A DNA stretch of 64,000 bases from Desulfovibrio sp. TomC (GTDB lineage Bacteria > Desulfobacterota > Desulfovibrionia > Desulfovibrionales > Desulfovibrionaceae), in the NCBI RefSeq assembly GCF_000801335.2, contig NZ_JSEH01000003.1, positions 62,001 to 126,000 of the forward strand. Reading direction: 5' to 3'. This document shows, one piece after another, positions 43,722 to 52,400 of this stretch. The position numbers and the translations under genes are program-made. The notes under the pieces are model-generated. The model saw only the letters and a program-made list of their open reading frames with translations, did no database searches and was not told the origin of the DNA. How positions within the stretch are numbered: position 1 is the first letter of the stretch; the number at the start of each line of letters is the position of its first letter.

Positions 43722-44873
43722 GTGTCCCGACGTTATCCCGCCGTTGCCGGCGGTATCCTCATCGTCTGCCTGCTCCTCGCCGCCACCGCCCGTTTCGCCC
43801 CGGCCCAGGGTCTCTCCCCGGCCACGCGCGGCGTTCCGCTGCCCGGATCAGGCCCCCGCGCCTACGTCAATATCATCATCGACGACCTGGTGAATTTTGA
43901 TCTCTGGGCGCAACTCGCCACCGACTGCGACGCCTTCGGCATGAAAGCCACCCTGGCCCTCAATACCGCCAAGACCACCCCTGACGATTACGCCCGCATG
44001 GCCGCATTCGTCGCCAAAGGCCACGAAATAGCCAACCATACCCGCGACCACGTGGCCGTGGCCCCGGGCAGCGTCATCAAACTGCGCTACTTCAGCACCG
44101 CCGCCAAATCCGCCTATGCCGCCGTGGACGAGCAAAACGCCACTCTGCGCATCATCGTCGACGACAATTCCAAACCCCTGGCCGAATTCGACCTGTCCGA
44201 AAACGGCCGCTACGCCAGCCTCAAACTCCTCGTTGAAGCCTTAAACAACGTGCGCGGCATCGTGGCCGAACTCGGCGATCCCTACTGCGCCAATATCCAC
44301 TCCCGGTTCCTCCAGGAACGCAACAAGACCGATATCTTTTACAAAAACGGCTTCGCGCCGTTGTTCGTCAACGTCCCGGCCAACGCCCGTTACGAAATGG
44401 AAACCGCCCAGGCCGACATCGCTGCCGGTATCCCCAACTATGCCGCCAAATCCATGGTCTACCCGTTCCTCGTCACCGACGCCGATTCCCGCCAAGTCGC
44501 CCGTGACCTCGGCTTCACCTGCGGCCGCGTCGGCACCGCCGGCAACGCCGCCCTCGGCTCCCCCGGCGGCTACAATCTCTATCAGATCTACGCCGTCAAA
44601 CCCCGCGACGCCTTCGGCATCGATCCCTCAACCCCGGAATTCGCCGCCAAAGTCACCGCCTTCCTCAACAAACTCAAAGAAGTCGGAGGCGTCTGCTGCC
44701 TCTATTCCCACGGCCCCGACGAATTCACCAACGAACAATGGAAAGCACTGCTGCCGCTGCTCGCCAAGGACAAAGACATCGCCTACGTGACGCTCGGCAG
44801 CCTCGGCGAATTCGTGCGCAAGACGGCGCAACTGCGCGACGGGAAGTACTACCTGCCCCAGGCAGGGAAGTAG
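43722..44873 (+). CDS. Polysaccharide deacetylase (NodB-type), secreted
   Basis: 383 residues from a GTG at 43722 with CCGGAGG upstream. Signal peptide (cleavage near APAQG, 29-30). The NodB domain looks active: IIIDDL (Asp54-Asp55) and HEIANHTRDH (101-110; His106, His110) give the metal triad, followed by MVYPFLVTDAD and LYSHGPDEFTNEQW. An insertion of about 120 residues sits between motif 2 and motif 3, as in the beta-helix protein at 31330, showing common descent. It would remove N- or O-acetyl groups from the exported polymer. It is the last gene of the operon; the hairpin repeat copy 2 follows. Confidence 0.88.
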   Translation: MSRRYPAVAGGILIVCLLLAATARFAPAQGLSPATRGVPLPGSGPRAYVNIIIDDLVNFDLWAQLATDCDAFGMKATLALNTAKTTPDDYARMAAFVAKGHEIANHTRDHVAVAPGSVIKLRYFSTAAKSAYAAVDEQNATLRIIVDDNSKPLAEFDLSENGRYASLKLLVEALNNVRGIVAELGDPYCANIHSRFLQERNKTDIFYKNGFAPLFVNVPANARYEMETAQADIAAGIPNYAAKSMVYPFLVTDADSRQVARDLGFTCGRVGTAGNAALGSPGGYNLYQIYAVKPRDAFGIDPSTPEFAAKVTAFLNKLKEVGGVCCLYSHGPDEFTNEQWKALLPLLAKDKDIAYVTLGSLGEFVRKTAQLRDGKYYLPQAGK

Positions 44874-44909
44874 GGCGGAGGACGTAGGGGAAAAGGGGAG
44901 GCAAAGACG

Positions 44910-44946
44910 AAGAGGCCTCCGGCGGCCGGGGGGATGATCCCCCCGG
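44910..44946. repeat. Intergenic hairpin repeat, copy 2
   Basis: It shares the GGCCTCCGGCGGCC core and the TGA loop with copy 1 at 2819-2855. The 9-bp stem, 44926-44934 with 44938-44946, differs at four positions and each difference is compensated on the other side. It lies at the end of the exopolysaccharide operon, converging with the sigma-54 activator gene. Confidence 0.65.
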
Positions 44947-45018
44947 ACCCCTGCAATGGGGGGTGGTAAGCGGGTGGAGTGGTGTGCGTGCGTGAGTGAA
45001 TGGGGTCTGGCTCTCCCT

Positions 45019-46347
45019 TTACTCCCCTGGCCCTATGGCCAGAATGCGGCGCAGGGTGTCTTTGGTGACGTCGAGTTCGCGGCAGGCGGCCATGGTTTTG
45101 CCGTCGTGCCGGGCCAGGGCGGCTTTGGCGGCCTGGTATTTGGCGGCGCGCATGGTGGTTGGCATGGCTGGCGGGGTTTCGGGACTGCGGGATTTGGGCA
45201 GCAGGTAATCGGGCAGGTGTTCGGGGGTGATGCGGCCGGCCGGGCAGAGGATGAAGGCGTATTCCAGGATGTTTTGCAGTTCGCGGACGTTGCCGGGGAA
45301 GCTGTGGCGCACGAGCAGCCGCATGGCGTTGTCGGACAGGCCGGTGACGGCTTTTTGGGTCAGCAGGTTTTGGCGTTCGATGAAGGTGGCGGTCAGGAGC
45401 GGGATGTCTTCGGGCCGTTCGCGCAGGGGGGGCAGGGCGATGCGGGCGACGCTCAGGCGATAGAACAGGTCGCGGCGAAACGCGCCGGTTTCGGCCATGG
45501 TTTCGAGATCGCGGTTGGTGGCGGCGACAATGCGGGCGTTGGTGGTGCTGGAGGCGTCGGAGCCGAGCGGTTCGAAGGTGTGTTCCTGGAGGACGCGCAG
45601 GAGTTTGACTTGCAGCGCCAGGGGCAGTTCGCCGACTTCATCAAGGAAGAGCGTGCCGTTTTGAGCCAGGGCGAAGCGCCCTTTGCGATCGGTTTTCGCG
45701 TCGGTAAACGCGCCGCGCTTGTGGCCGAAAAGTTCCGATTCCAGGAGTTCGCCGGGGATGGCCCCGCAATTGACGGCGATAAACGGGCCTTGGGCGGCCG
45801 GGCTTAAGGTGTGGATGGCCCGGGCGAAGAGTTCCTTGCCGGTGCCGGATTCGCCAAGGAGCAGCACGGTGGAGCCGGATTCGGCGATGCGCGGCAACAG
45901 TTCCAGGGAGCGGGCCAGGGTTTTGTTTTTGGTGACGATGTCTTCGAGGGTGCACACGCCTTCGAGTTCTTTGCGCAGCCGGCTGATGTCCGAGATGTCG
46001 CGGAAGGTTTCGACGCCGCCGACGATGCGGCCGGAACCGTCGCGCAGCGGGGCGGCGCTGATGCTGACGGGAACCTTGGTTCCGTCGGGCCGCACGATGA
46101 AGATGGACTGGTTTTGGAGCGTGGTGTCCTTGGCGATGCAGTGGCCGAGCGCGCAGCCTCCGTCACACAGGCTTGAGTGGAAGACCTCCCAGCATTTGCG
46201 GCCCAGGGCCTTGTCCGGGGCGAGGCCGGCGATGGCGCCGGCGGCGCGATTGAAAAAGGTGATGGTGAAATCGGTGTCGACAGTGAATACGCCGTCGGCC
46301 AGGGATTCCATGATGGATTCGCAGGGGATATCGCGGGGGAGGGCCAT
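45019..46347 (-). CDS. PAS domain sigma-54-dependent transcriptional activator
   Basis: 442 residues from the ATG at 46347; the open extension to 46521 is non-coding in appearance. The N-terminal PAS domain (about 8-125) carries Cys52, Cys61, Cys65 and Cys70 ([15 protein letters not shown]), a possible redox or metal site. The AAA+ domain has Walker A GESGTGKE (164-171), Walker [10 protein letters not shown] (231-239) and the R-finger region. The sigma-54 contact loop reads GAFTDA (211-216) instead of GAFTGA. The C-terminus is a Fis-type HTH ([18 protein letters not shown]). It should activate sigma-54 promoters; the one at 31036 is the only consensus site I found in the window. There is no receiver domain, so control is by the PAS domain. 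Confidence 0.93.
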   Translation of the reverse strand: MALPRDIPCESIMESLADGVFTVDTDFTITFFNRAAGAIAGLAPDKALGRKCWEVFHSSLCDGGCALGHCIAKDTTLQNQSIFIVRPDGTKVPVSISAAPLRDGSGRIVGGVETFRDISDISRLRKELEGVCTLEDIVTKNKTLARSLELLPRIAESGSTVLLLGESGTGKELFARAIHTLSPAAQGPFIAVNCGAIPGELLESELFGHKRGAFTDAKTDRKGRFALAQNGTLFLDEVGELPLALQVKLLRVLQEHTFEPLGSDASSTTNARIVAATNRDLETMAETGAFRRDLFYRLSVARIALPPLRERPEDIPLLTATFIERQNLLTQKAVTGLSDNAMRLLVRHSFPGNVRELQNILEYAFILCPAGRITPEHLPDYLLPKSRSPETPPAMPTTMRAAKYQAAKAALARHDGKTMAACRELDVTKDTLRRILAIGPGE

Positions 46348-46427
46348 AGTCGAAGTACCGCCTTTGGGCCGGGGTGGGATGTTCTTGTAACCGAGGCCGT
46401 CGTCGGTGTCCAAGGCGCGGGAACCAA

Positions 46428-46456
46428 TTGACTTTTCACCGGGCGGGTTTGATAGA
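46428..46456 (+). promoter_or_regulatory. Candidate promoter of the glycosyltransferase-like gene
   Basis: TTGACT (46428-46433), 17-base spacer, GATAGA (46451-46456), then GGGGAGGG and the ATG at 46502. The -35 is near consensus and the -10 is poor. Confidence 0.4.
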
Positions 46457-46501
46457 GGGGGAATCGGGCAGCCCGGGAGGGGTTGCCAGGGGAGGGTGCG
46501 C

Positions 46502-47284
46502 ATGGCTGAGAATACGCCCATGCTGATGATTGGAACACCGGCCTACAGCGGGCAGGTGACGGTGCATTATATGCGGGCGCTGGTCTCGTGCGTCGGGTTT
46601 CTGGAGCGCCAGGGCATCAAGACCGGGATGCTGACCCCTGCCCAGGAGAGTCTTATTCCCAGAGCGCGCAATCTGATTGCCAACGAGTTCTTGCGCCTCA
46701 AAGAATACACGCATCTGCTTTTTATTGACGCCGACATCGGATTTACGCCGGAATTGCCGCTCAAATACCTGGAGGCCGACAAGGATGTGGTCTGCGGCAT
46801 CTATCCGGTCAAGTATCTCGACATCGACAAGTTGCGCATGGTGGATCGCAAGGCTTTGTCCCGGGTGGCGGCGGCGGCGGCCATGCACTACGCGGTCAAG
46901 CTCAAGCCCGGGGGCCGGCCCGAGCCGGTGACCGGCCTGTTGCCGGTGGAATACGGGGCCACGGGCTTTATGATGATCAAGCGCGAGGTATTGGTGCGCA
47001 TGGCCGAGGCCTATCCGGAACTGGCCTATGACTATTCCCACACCAACGACGACAACATCAACAACGTGGCCTTTTTCGATACCGGCATCGACACCGAGCG
47101 GCGCGAGTATCTGCCTGAGGATTATGCCTTTTGCAAACGCTGGACCGACATTGGCGGCGAGATCTTTGCAGACGTGCACAGTGTGTTCACCCACGTCGGT
47201 TCCTTTGAGTACACGGGCAATTTTACGGCCTTTCTGACCCATCTGGGCGGCGGGGCGCAGGATGACGGGAAGACGGACGGTTGA
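46502..47284 (+). CDS. Glycosyltransferase-like protein (GT-A fold)
   Basis: 260 residues from the ATG at 46502 (CAGGGGAGGG upstream). [14 protein letters not shown] and [11 protein letters not shown] near 75 look like the nucleotide-sugar domain of GT-A enzymes, with DAD as the DxD metal site. [13 protein letters not shown] and [16 protein letters not shown] are typical of this poorly described group, often seen in phage or surface glycosylation contexts. [12 protein letters not shown] carries acidic and Tyr residues seen near the catalytic base region in such enzymes. No membrane span. The acceptor is unknown. It is encoded divergently from the sigma-54 activator and 107 bases before the DsrE-like gene. 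Confidence 0.7.
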   Translation: MAENTPMLMIGTPAYSGQVTVHYMRALVSCVGFLERQGIKTGMLTPAQESLIPRARNLIANEFLRLKEYTHLLFIDADIGFTPELPLKYLEADKDVVCGIYPVKYLDIDKLRMVDRKALSRVAAAAAMHYAVKLKPGGRPEPVTGLLPVEYGATGFMMIKREVLVRMAEAYPELAYDYSHTNDDNINNVAFFDTGIDTERREYLPEDYAFCKRWTDIGGEIFADVHSVFTHVGSFEYTGNFTAFLTHLGGGAQDDGKTDG

Positions 47285-47391
47285 TGGGCACTGCCCGGGG
47301 CAGTCCCGGGCGGGTGTTGTGGACGGTTTGGGCGTATGGCCCGCTGTCGGCCGGCTGCGGCCGGCCACGTGAACGCAGAAGGAGCATGGCC

Positions 47392-47760
47392 ATGCAGAAG
47401 GTGTTTTTCCTGGTGTCTTGCGGTCCGGACGAGCAATCCAAGGCCACCCGGGCCTTTCAGTTTGCCAAGCTGGCGGCCGAGCGGGGGGCGCTGGCCGGCA
47501 TCCTGCTCGTGGATGATGCGGTCTATCTGGCCAAGCCGGAGATTGCCGACCGGGTACGGGCGGTGACTGGCGACTCCCTGGCCGATCATGCCGGCTGGCT
47601 GCGCGAGAACGCCAAGGGGCTGCCGTTTCTGGCCTGTACGCCGTGTTGCCACGCCCGGGGCGTGACGGCTGACGACCTTGATCCGCTGTGGGTGCTGGGC
47701 ACGGGCGGGACGGCCATGGACGTGCTGATCCAGGACGGGGTGACGTCGCTGTCCTTTTAG
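47392..47760 (+). CDS. DsrE-like small protein
   Basis: 122 residues. The ATG at 47392 is chosen because AAGGAG lies about 8 bases upstream; an ATG two codons earlier is too close. The Rossmann-like DsrE/F fold is suggested by FFLVSCGPDEQSKATRAFQFAKLAAERG, then AGILLVDDAVYLA and GLPFLACTPCCHARGV. The CTPCC segment may hold reactive cysteines; sulfur-carrier DsrE/TusD proteins use such a residue. A sulfur-transfer role fits a sulfate reducer but is inference. No partner subunits (DsrF/H) are nearby. Confidence 0.7.
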   Translation: MQKVFFLVSCGPDEQSKATRAFQFAKLAAERGALAGILLVDDAVYLAKPEIADRVRAVTGDSLADHAGWLRENAKGLPFLACTPCCHARGVTADDLDPLWVLGTGGTAMDVLIQDGVTSLSF

Positions 47761-47914
47761 TGGTGTGTCTGGCCTTGGCCGCGAGGCTTTTCCGTGCGGC
47801 AAAGCTTTGAATTTATAGTGTTTGTTCGAAAAATACCGGAAAAGTTTTTTGTAAGCGCCCCACAAACCTGGCCGACGGTCGGACCGTCGGGAACAGCAGA
47901 CCTGCCTTGTTGCG

Positions 47915-47944
47915 GAGCCGGCCCTGGGCCGGCTCTTTGCTTTT
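47915..47944 (+). terminator. Terminator upstream of the DUF134 gene
   Basis: GAGCCGGCC and GGCCGGCTC form a perfect 9-bp stem with a CTG loop (47915-47935), followed by the T-rich TTTGCTTTT. It may end the DsrE transcript. The 47761-47914 stretch also holds a perfect 8-bp dyad (about 47872-47890) and could be a structured 3' region or small RNA. Confidence 0.7.
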
Positions 47945-47951
47945 GGAGACC

Positions 47952-48030
47952 TATTTTGCTCATATGAGCAAAATAAGAGGCCCGGCCTCTTGACCCTGGG
48001 ACAGGGCGACCTATTTTGCTCATATGAGCA
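47952..48030. promoter_or_regulatory. Twin palindromic operators before the DUF134 gene
   Basis: A perfect 24-bp palindrome with core TTTTGCTCATATGAGCAAAA lies at 47952-47975. A second copy, exact over the left half and the 14-bp core TGCTCATATGAGCA (48017-48030), is centred exactly 60 bp downstream. The 23 bases at 47948-47970 and 48008-48030 are identical. The second copy overlaps an in-frame ATG and ends 18 bases before the preferred start. The natural binder is the HTH protein encoded next to it. Confidence 0.75.
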
Positions 48031-48047
48031 TTACGAAGGAGTCGAGC

Positions 48048-48797
48048 ATGCCGAGACAGCGCCGATTGCGCCGGGTGGCCGGGGTTCCTGCCGCAGCCTA
48101 TTTCAAGCCGCAGGGAAGGCCGCTTCGCGGCGTCGAGGAGATCGTTTTGACCGTGGAAGGGCTTGAGGCCCTGCGGCTGGCCGATCTTGAGGGGCTTTCG
48201 ACCGAAGCAGCGGCGGCGCATATGGCGGTGTCGCGCCACACCTTCGGCCGGGTGCTGACCGAGGCCAGACAGACGGTGGCCCGGGCCTTGGTCGGCGGAT
48301 TGGCTCTTCGTATTGAGGGCGGCAATTATCAATTGGCCGGCGGCGGGCCGGCGGCAACAGCCAATACGGACATGCGCCCCCTGGATGACGGGGTTTCCCC
48401 GACAGGCGGGGCGCAGGAGGATCAGGCCATGAAAGGACAAGGACAATGCGGTCGGGGCAGTGGCCAGGGCCAGGGCGGCCGACAGGGGCGAGGACAGGGA
48501 CAGGGGCAGGGCCTGGGGCAGGGACAGAGCGGCAAGGGCCAAGGTCGGGGCCAATGCAACGGCGCTGGGGCGGGTCTGGGCCAGGGGCGCGGGCGCAGCC
48601 AGAACGGCGGTCCGGTGCAAGGCGCTCTGCGCCAGGGAAACCAGGGCGGCCAGGGAAACCAGGAAAGCATCATTCCGGCCGGCCAGCCGACGGCGACGGC
48701 TCCAATGGCCCTGGGTACGGACAGCCTGTGCCCGGCCTGCGGCGCGGCGGCGCCGGCCGGCGAAATCTGCCCGGCCTGCGGCGTCGCCCAGGTCTAA
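48048..48797 (+). CDS. DUF134 DNA-binding protein with Gly/Gln-rich region and zinc ribbon
   Basis: 249 residues from the ATG at 48048 (GAAGGAG upstream); the ATG at 48024 lies inside the second operator. Residues 1-90 match DUF134: RRLRRVAGVPAAAYFKPQG, then a sigma-factor-like HTH (GLEALRLADLEGLSTEAAA, MAVSRHTFGRVLTEAR). Residues about 125-205 are low complexity, rich in Gly, Gln and Arg, and unusual in this family. The C-terminus has a zinc ribbon with CPACGAAA and CPACGVAQV. The role is DNA binding, most likely autoregulation at the twin palindromes. In related bacteria DUF134 genes sit with DUF5320 and NifX-like Fe-Mo cofactor proteins; only the DUF5320 gene is here. Confidence 0.82.
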   Translation: MPRQRRLRRVAGVPAAAYFKPQGRPLRGVEEIVLTVEGLEALRLADLEGLSTEAAAAHMAVSRHTFGRVLTEARQTVARALVGGLALRIEGGNYQLAGGGPAATANTDMRPLDDGVSPTGGAQEDQAMKGQGQCGRGSGQGQGGRQGRGQGQGQGLGQGQSGKGQGRGQCNGAGAGLGQGRGRSQNGGPVQGALRQGNQGGQGNQESIIPAGQPTATAPMALGTDSLCPACGAAAPAGEICPACGVAQV

Positions 48798-48845
48798 AAG
48801 GCCCGAAGAATACATATAACAGGCCATCGATACAGGAGAAAAAGA

Positions 48846-49196
48846 ATGCCACGACATGACGGAACAGGGCCGCAGGGCCAGGGGAGCGGCGCAGGACGCG
48901 GATTGGGACGTTGCGGCGGGCCGGCCCGTTGGACGGCCGGCGGGTCGGAGATGGCCGGACGAGGCTGCGGCGGCCCGGGCTTTGGCGGGCGTCGGCGCGG
49001 TTTCGGCCGGGGCGGCCAGGGCGAGCTGGCCGGCAGAGCCGGTCAGGCCGAGGGTTTTGGGCCCGGCCGGCATCCGCGGGGCCGGTGCAGCGACGATCGG
49101 GACACGCTAACCCGTCGGGCCGAGGCCTTGCGCGCCGCTCTCGATGCGGTCAACGGCCGCTTGGCCAGTCTGGATGGAGACTCCCAGGCGCACTAG
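48846..49196 (+). CDS. DUF5320 family Gly/Arg-rich small protein
   Basis: 116 residues with AGGAGAAAAAG before the ATG. The N-terminus MPRHDGTGPQGQGSGAGRGL is the DUF5320 signature (MPxxDGTGPxGxGxxTGRGxGxC), with Cys23 (RCGG) and a second cysteine about 35 residues later. The C-terminal 35 residues (RDTLTRRAEALRAALDAVNGRL) form a short coiled coil. The family is linked by context to DUF134 and to iron-molybdenum cofactor-binding proteins; no function is proven. It lies 48 bases after the DUF134 gene, so it is co-transcribed and under the same operators. Confidence 0.8.
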   Translation: MPRHDGTGPQGQGSGAGRGLGRCGGPARWTAGGSEMAGRGCGGPGFGGRRRGFGRGGQGELAGRAGQAEGFGPGRHPRGRCSDDRDTLTRRAEALRAALDAVNGRLASLDGDSQAH

Positions 49197-49427
49197 GACA
49201 GCACCAGTCTGTTGCCCCGGGGAATGAAGAAGGGAATCTGCGGTTGGCAGGTTCCTTTCTTTTTTGTCGTGTTCGCCTGCCGGGCAGGACTTTTAAAATG
49301 GTTGGCGCATGTTTTCGCTGTTTCTATCGGGTGTCAGGCAGCGTAAGGAGCAGATTGGGAATTGACGCATCGGGATAATCACGGCAACGATAGCGATCGC
49401 AGTACATTCATTCCCGCGAGGCCATTG

Positions 49428-52400
49428 ATGACGCCATTTCTGCGCCGTACCATCGCCCTGTCCACCTGCCTGGCGTTTGCCCTGGCCTGCGCCGCTGCGG
49501 CAACGGGAATTGCCAAATCATGGACATTTGAAAAACGCCGGGCTGCATTGGTCGAAGCGGGCATCAAGCTCCAACGGGAACTGTTGGCCGAGACGATTGA
49601 AAGCCGGGTTATGGGCGCAACTATCCTGCTTGGCCTGATTCAACCCACGATCAAGCTGGCCGTGACGGGCAACAGACTGTCGGAAAACGACCAAAGCGAA
49701 ATCCACAACGTCCTGGAACCGCTGCGGCGGCAGTTTGAAGCCAGCGGCACCTATCTCATCAGCGCTGACGGCGAAATCCGTATCCACGATACAGACACTT
49801 CCTCCTCGGTTGGCTTAAACGTCGCCTTTCGTCCCTATTTCAGGCTGGCCATGGCCGGCAAGGCCAATGTCTACGCCGCCGTGGGCAGCCAGACCCTTGA
49901 GCGTGGCCTGTACTACGCCGCCCCGGTCCATGCCGGGCCGCTGCGCTCTTCGGCGGTTCTTGGCGTGGTGGTCACCAAGCTGTCGGCGGATTTCCTCGAC
50001 GGGATGCTGGCCGGGTCCGGCCGCCAAGCCGTGCTGCTGAGCCCCGGCGGCGTGGTCTTTGCCACAACCAACCGCGACTGGCTCTACGCCATGGCCCCGC
50101 CGATCACCGAACAGCGCCTGGAGACCGTCCGGCTGCAGCGCCGCTTCGGCCGGGTCTTCGACACTGTCCGGCCCGTCGAGCTGCCCTTTGCCGCCACGAA
50201 TGGCACGGTCGACGACGACGGCAGGCAACGGTCGCTGGCGACCGCCAGTCTTGATTGGGATGATCCGGCCGGGGATTGGACCCTGGTGGTCATAGAGGAC
50301 ACAGCCCTGTGGTTTCCCGCCTCTGAACGGGCGCTGACGGCCGCTCTGGCCGGACTGGCCGGGCTGTTGGCGGCGCTGCTGTATTGGGCCGTGGCCGTGG
50401 GGCGGCGGCGTCGCGTCCGGGCCGCCGCCCGTTTCCGGACCCTGGGGGTGGCCCTGGAGGTCAGTCCGCTGGCGGTGGTCATCACCGATGCGGCCATGGC
50501 CATCGAGTGGGTCAATCCGCAGTTCGAGCGCACCACCGGCTACGCCCTGGCCGAGGCCAGGGGGCGAAATCCCAATATCCTGGCCAGCGGACGCACGCCG
50601 CCTGAGACCTATGACGCGATGCGCCGCACCCTTGCCACCGGACAGCCCTGGAGTGGCGAATTCATCAACCGGCGCAAGGACGGTTCGACGTACTATGCCC
50701 GGGTGGCCATTTCGCCGGTGGCCGACGCCGCCGGCCGGCTGTTGGGCTATGTCGGCCTCCAAGAGGACGTCAGCGAATACAAACAGCTCCTGGCCCGGCT
50801 GAAGTCCCAGCTGCGGCTCGGGGATGGGCTGAAAGCCTTTGCCGAGTCCCTGGTCAATGAGTTCTCTCCCGAGCTTTTGGCCCGGAAGGGCCTGGACGAA
50901 CTGGTCCGCTTTCTGTCGGCCCCTTACGGCGCGGTCCATGTCGGCCGGTATGGGACCAACCCCCAGGTGCTGGCCCGGTTTGGCGGCAACTGGCAGTCCA
51001 ACGATACGCTGTCGTCGGAGCACCCCTTGGTGGCCGACGTCGTGGCTTCGGGACGGCCCATGATTTTGCGCCAGCTGCCCGAGACGGCAGTGGCGGCCTT
51101 GGCCGGGGGCACGGTCCGGCTGACCGAAATCCGCATCCTGCCCCTGGGCGAAGGGCAGGCCTGCGTGGGCGCTCTGGAAATCGGGCTGCTGCGCGGCCCT
51201 TCCGAGGAGGAGGAGCGCTATATCGACAAGGCCTGCGCCGAGTTGGCCCTGGCCCTGACCCTGGCCCTGGACGTCACCGAACGTCTGGCCGCCCAGAAGG
51301 CCCTGGCCGACCAGCTGGCTTTTCAGAAGGTGCTCCTCGACACCATTCCCAATCCGGTTTTCTACAAAGGGGCGGATACCCGGTTTCTCGGCTTCAACCG
51401 GGCCTATGAAGAGACCTTTGCCGTGCACCGCGAAGAGCTTGTGGGCAAGCGGGTGCTCGATCTCAAGTATCTGCCCGAGGCCGACCGCATAGCCTACCAG
51501 CGCGAGGACGAGGCCATGATCGCCACGGCCGGTTCGGTGCGAAAGGGGATGCGCATCCCCTTTGCCGACGGCGAGATGCACGAGACGCTCTATTATGTGG
51601 CCGGGTTTCGCCGCTCCGACGGCAGCCCCGGCGGACTGGTCGGCACCTTCGTGGACATAAGCGAGCAAAAGGAAACCGAACGGGCTTTGGCCGCGGCCAA
51701 AGAGGCTGCCGTGGAAGCCACCCTGCTCAAATCCGATTTCCTGGCCAACATGAGCCATGAAATCCGAACGCCCATGAATGCTATCGTCGGCATGTCCCAT
51801 CTGGCCATGAAGACCGACCTGACCCCCCGCCAGCGCGACTACCTGACCAAAATCCGCCTTTCCAGCCAGCATCTGCTCGGCATCATCAACGACATCCTCG
51901 ATTTCTCCAAGATCGAGGCCGGCAAGCTCAGCATCGAAACCGTCGATTTCGATCTGGCGACAGTGCTCGAGAACGTGGCCACCCTCATCCGGGAAAAGGC
52001 CGAAGCCAAGGGCCTGGAACTCATTTTCGACGTGGCGGCCGATGTGCCCCAGATTCTCGTGGGCGATCCGTTGCGCCTGGGCCAGATTTTGATCAATTTC
52101 GCCAATAACGCCGTCAAATTCACCGAGACAGGCGAGATCGACATCCGGGTGCGCCTGACCAGCGAGGACGTGTCCGAGGCCGAACTCAGCTTTGAAGTCC
52201 GGGACACCGGCATCGGGCTTAGCCAGGAACAGATTGAGCGGTTGTTTCAGAGCTTTTCCCAGGCCGACACCTCCACCACCCGCAAATACGGCGGCACGGG
52301 CCTGGGGCTGGCCATTTCCCAGCGGCTGGCCACCCTCATGAACGGCGCGGTAGGGGTGCGCTCGGCCCCGGGGGAGGGCTCGACCTTCTGGTTTACGGTC

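Noticed and set aside
48460-48680. Repetitive Gly/Gln-coding tract as a repeat array
   Set aside because: It is in-frame low complexity within the DUF134 protein with irregular units; no CRISPR-like spacing. No CRISPR array was seen anywhere in the window.
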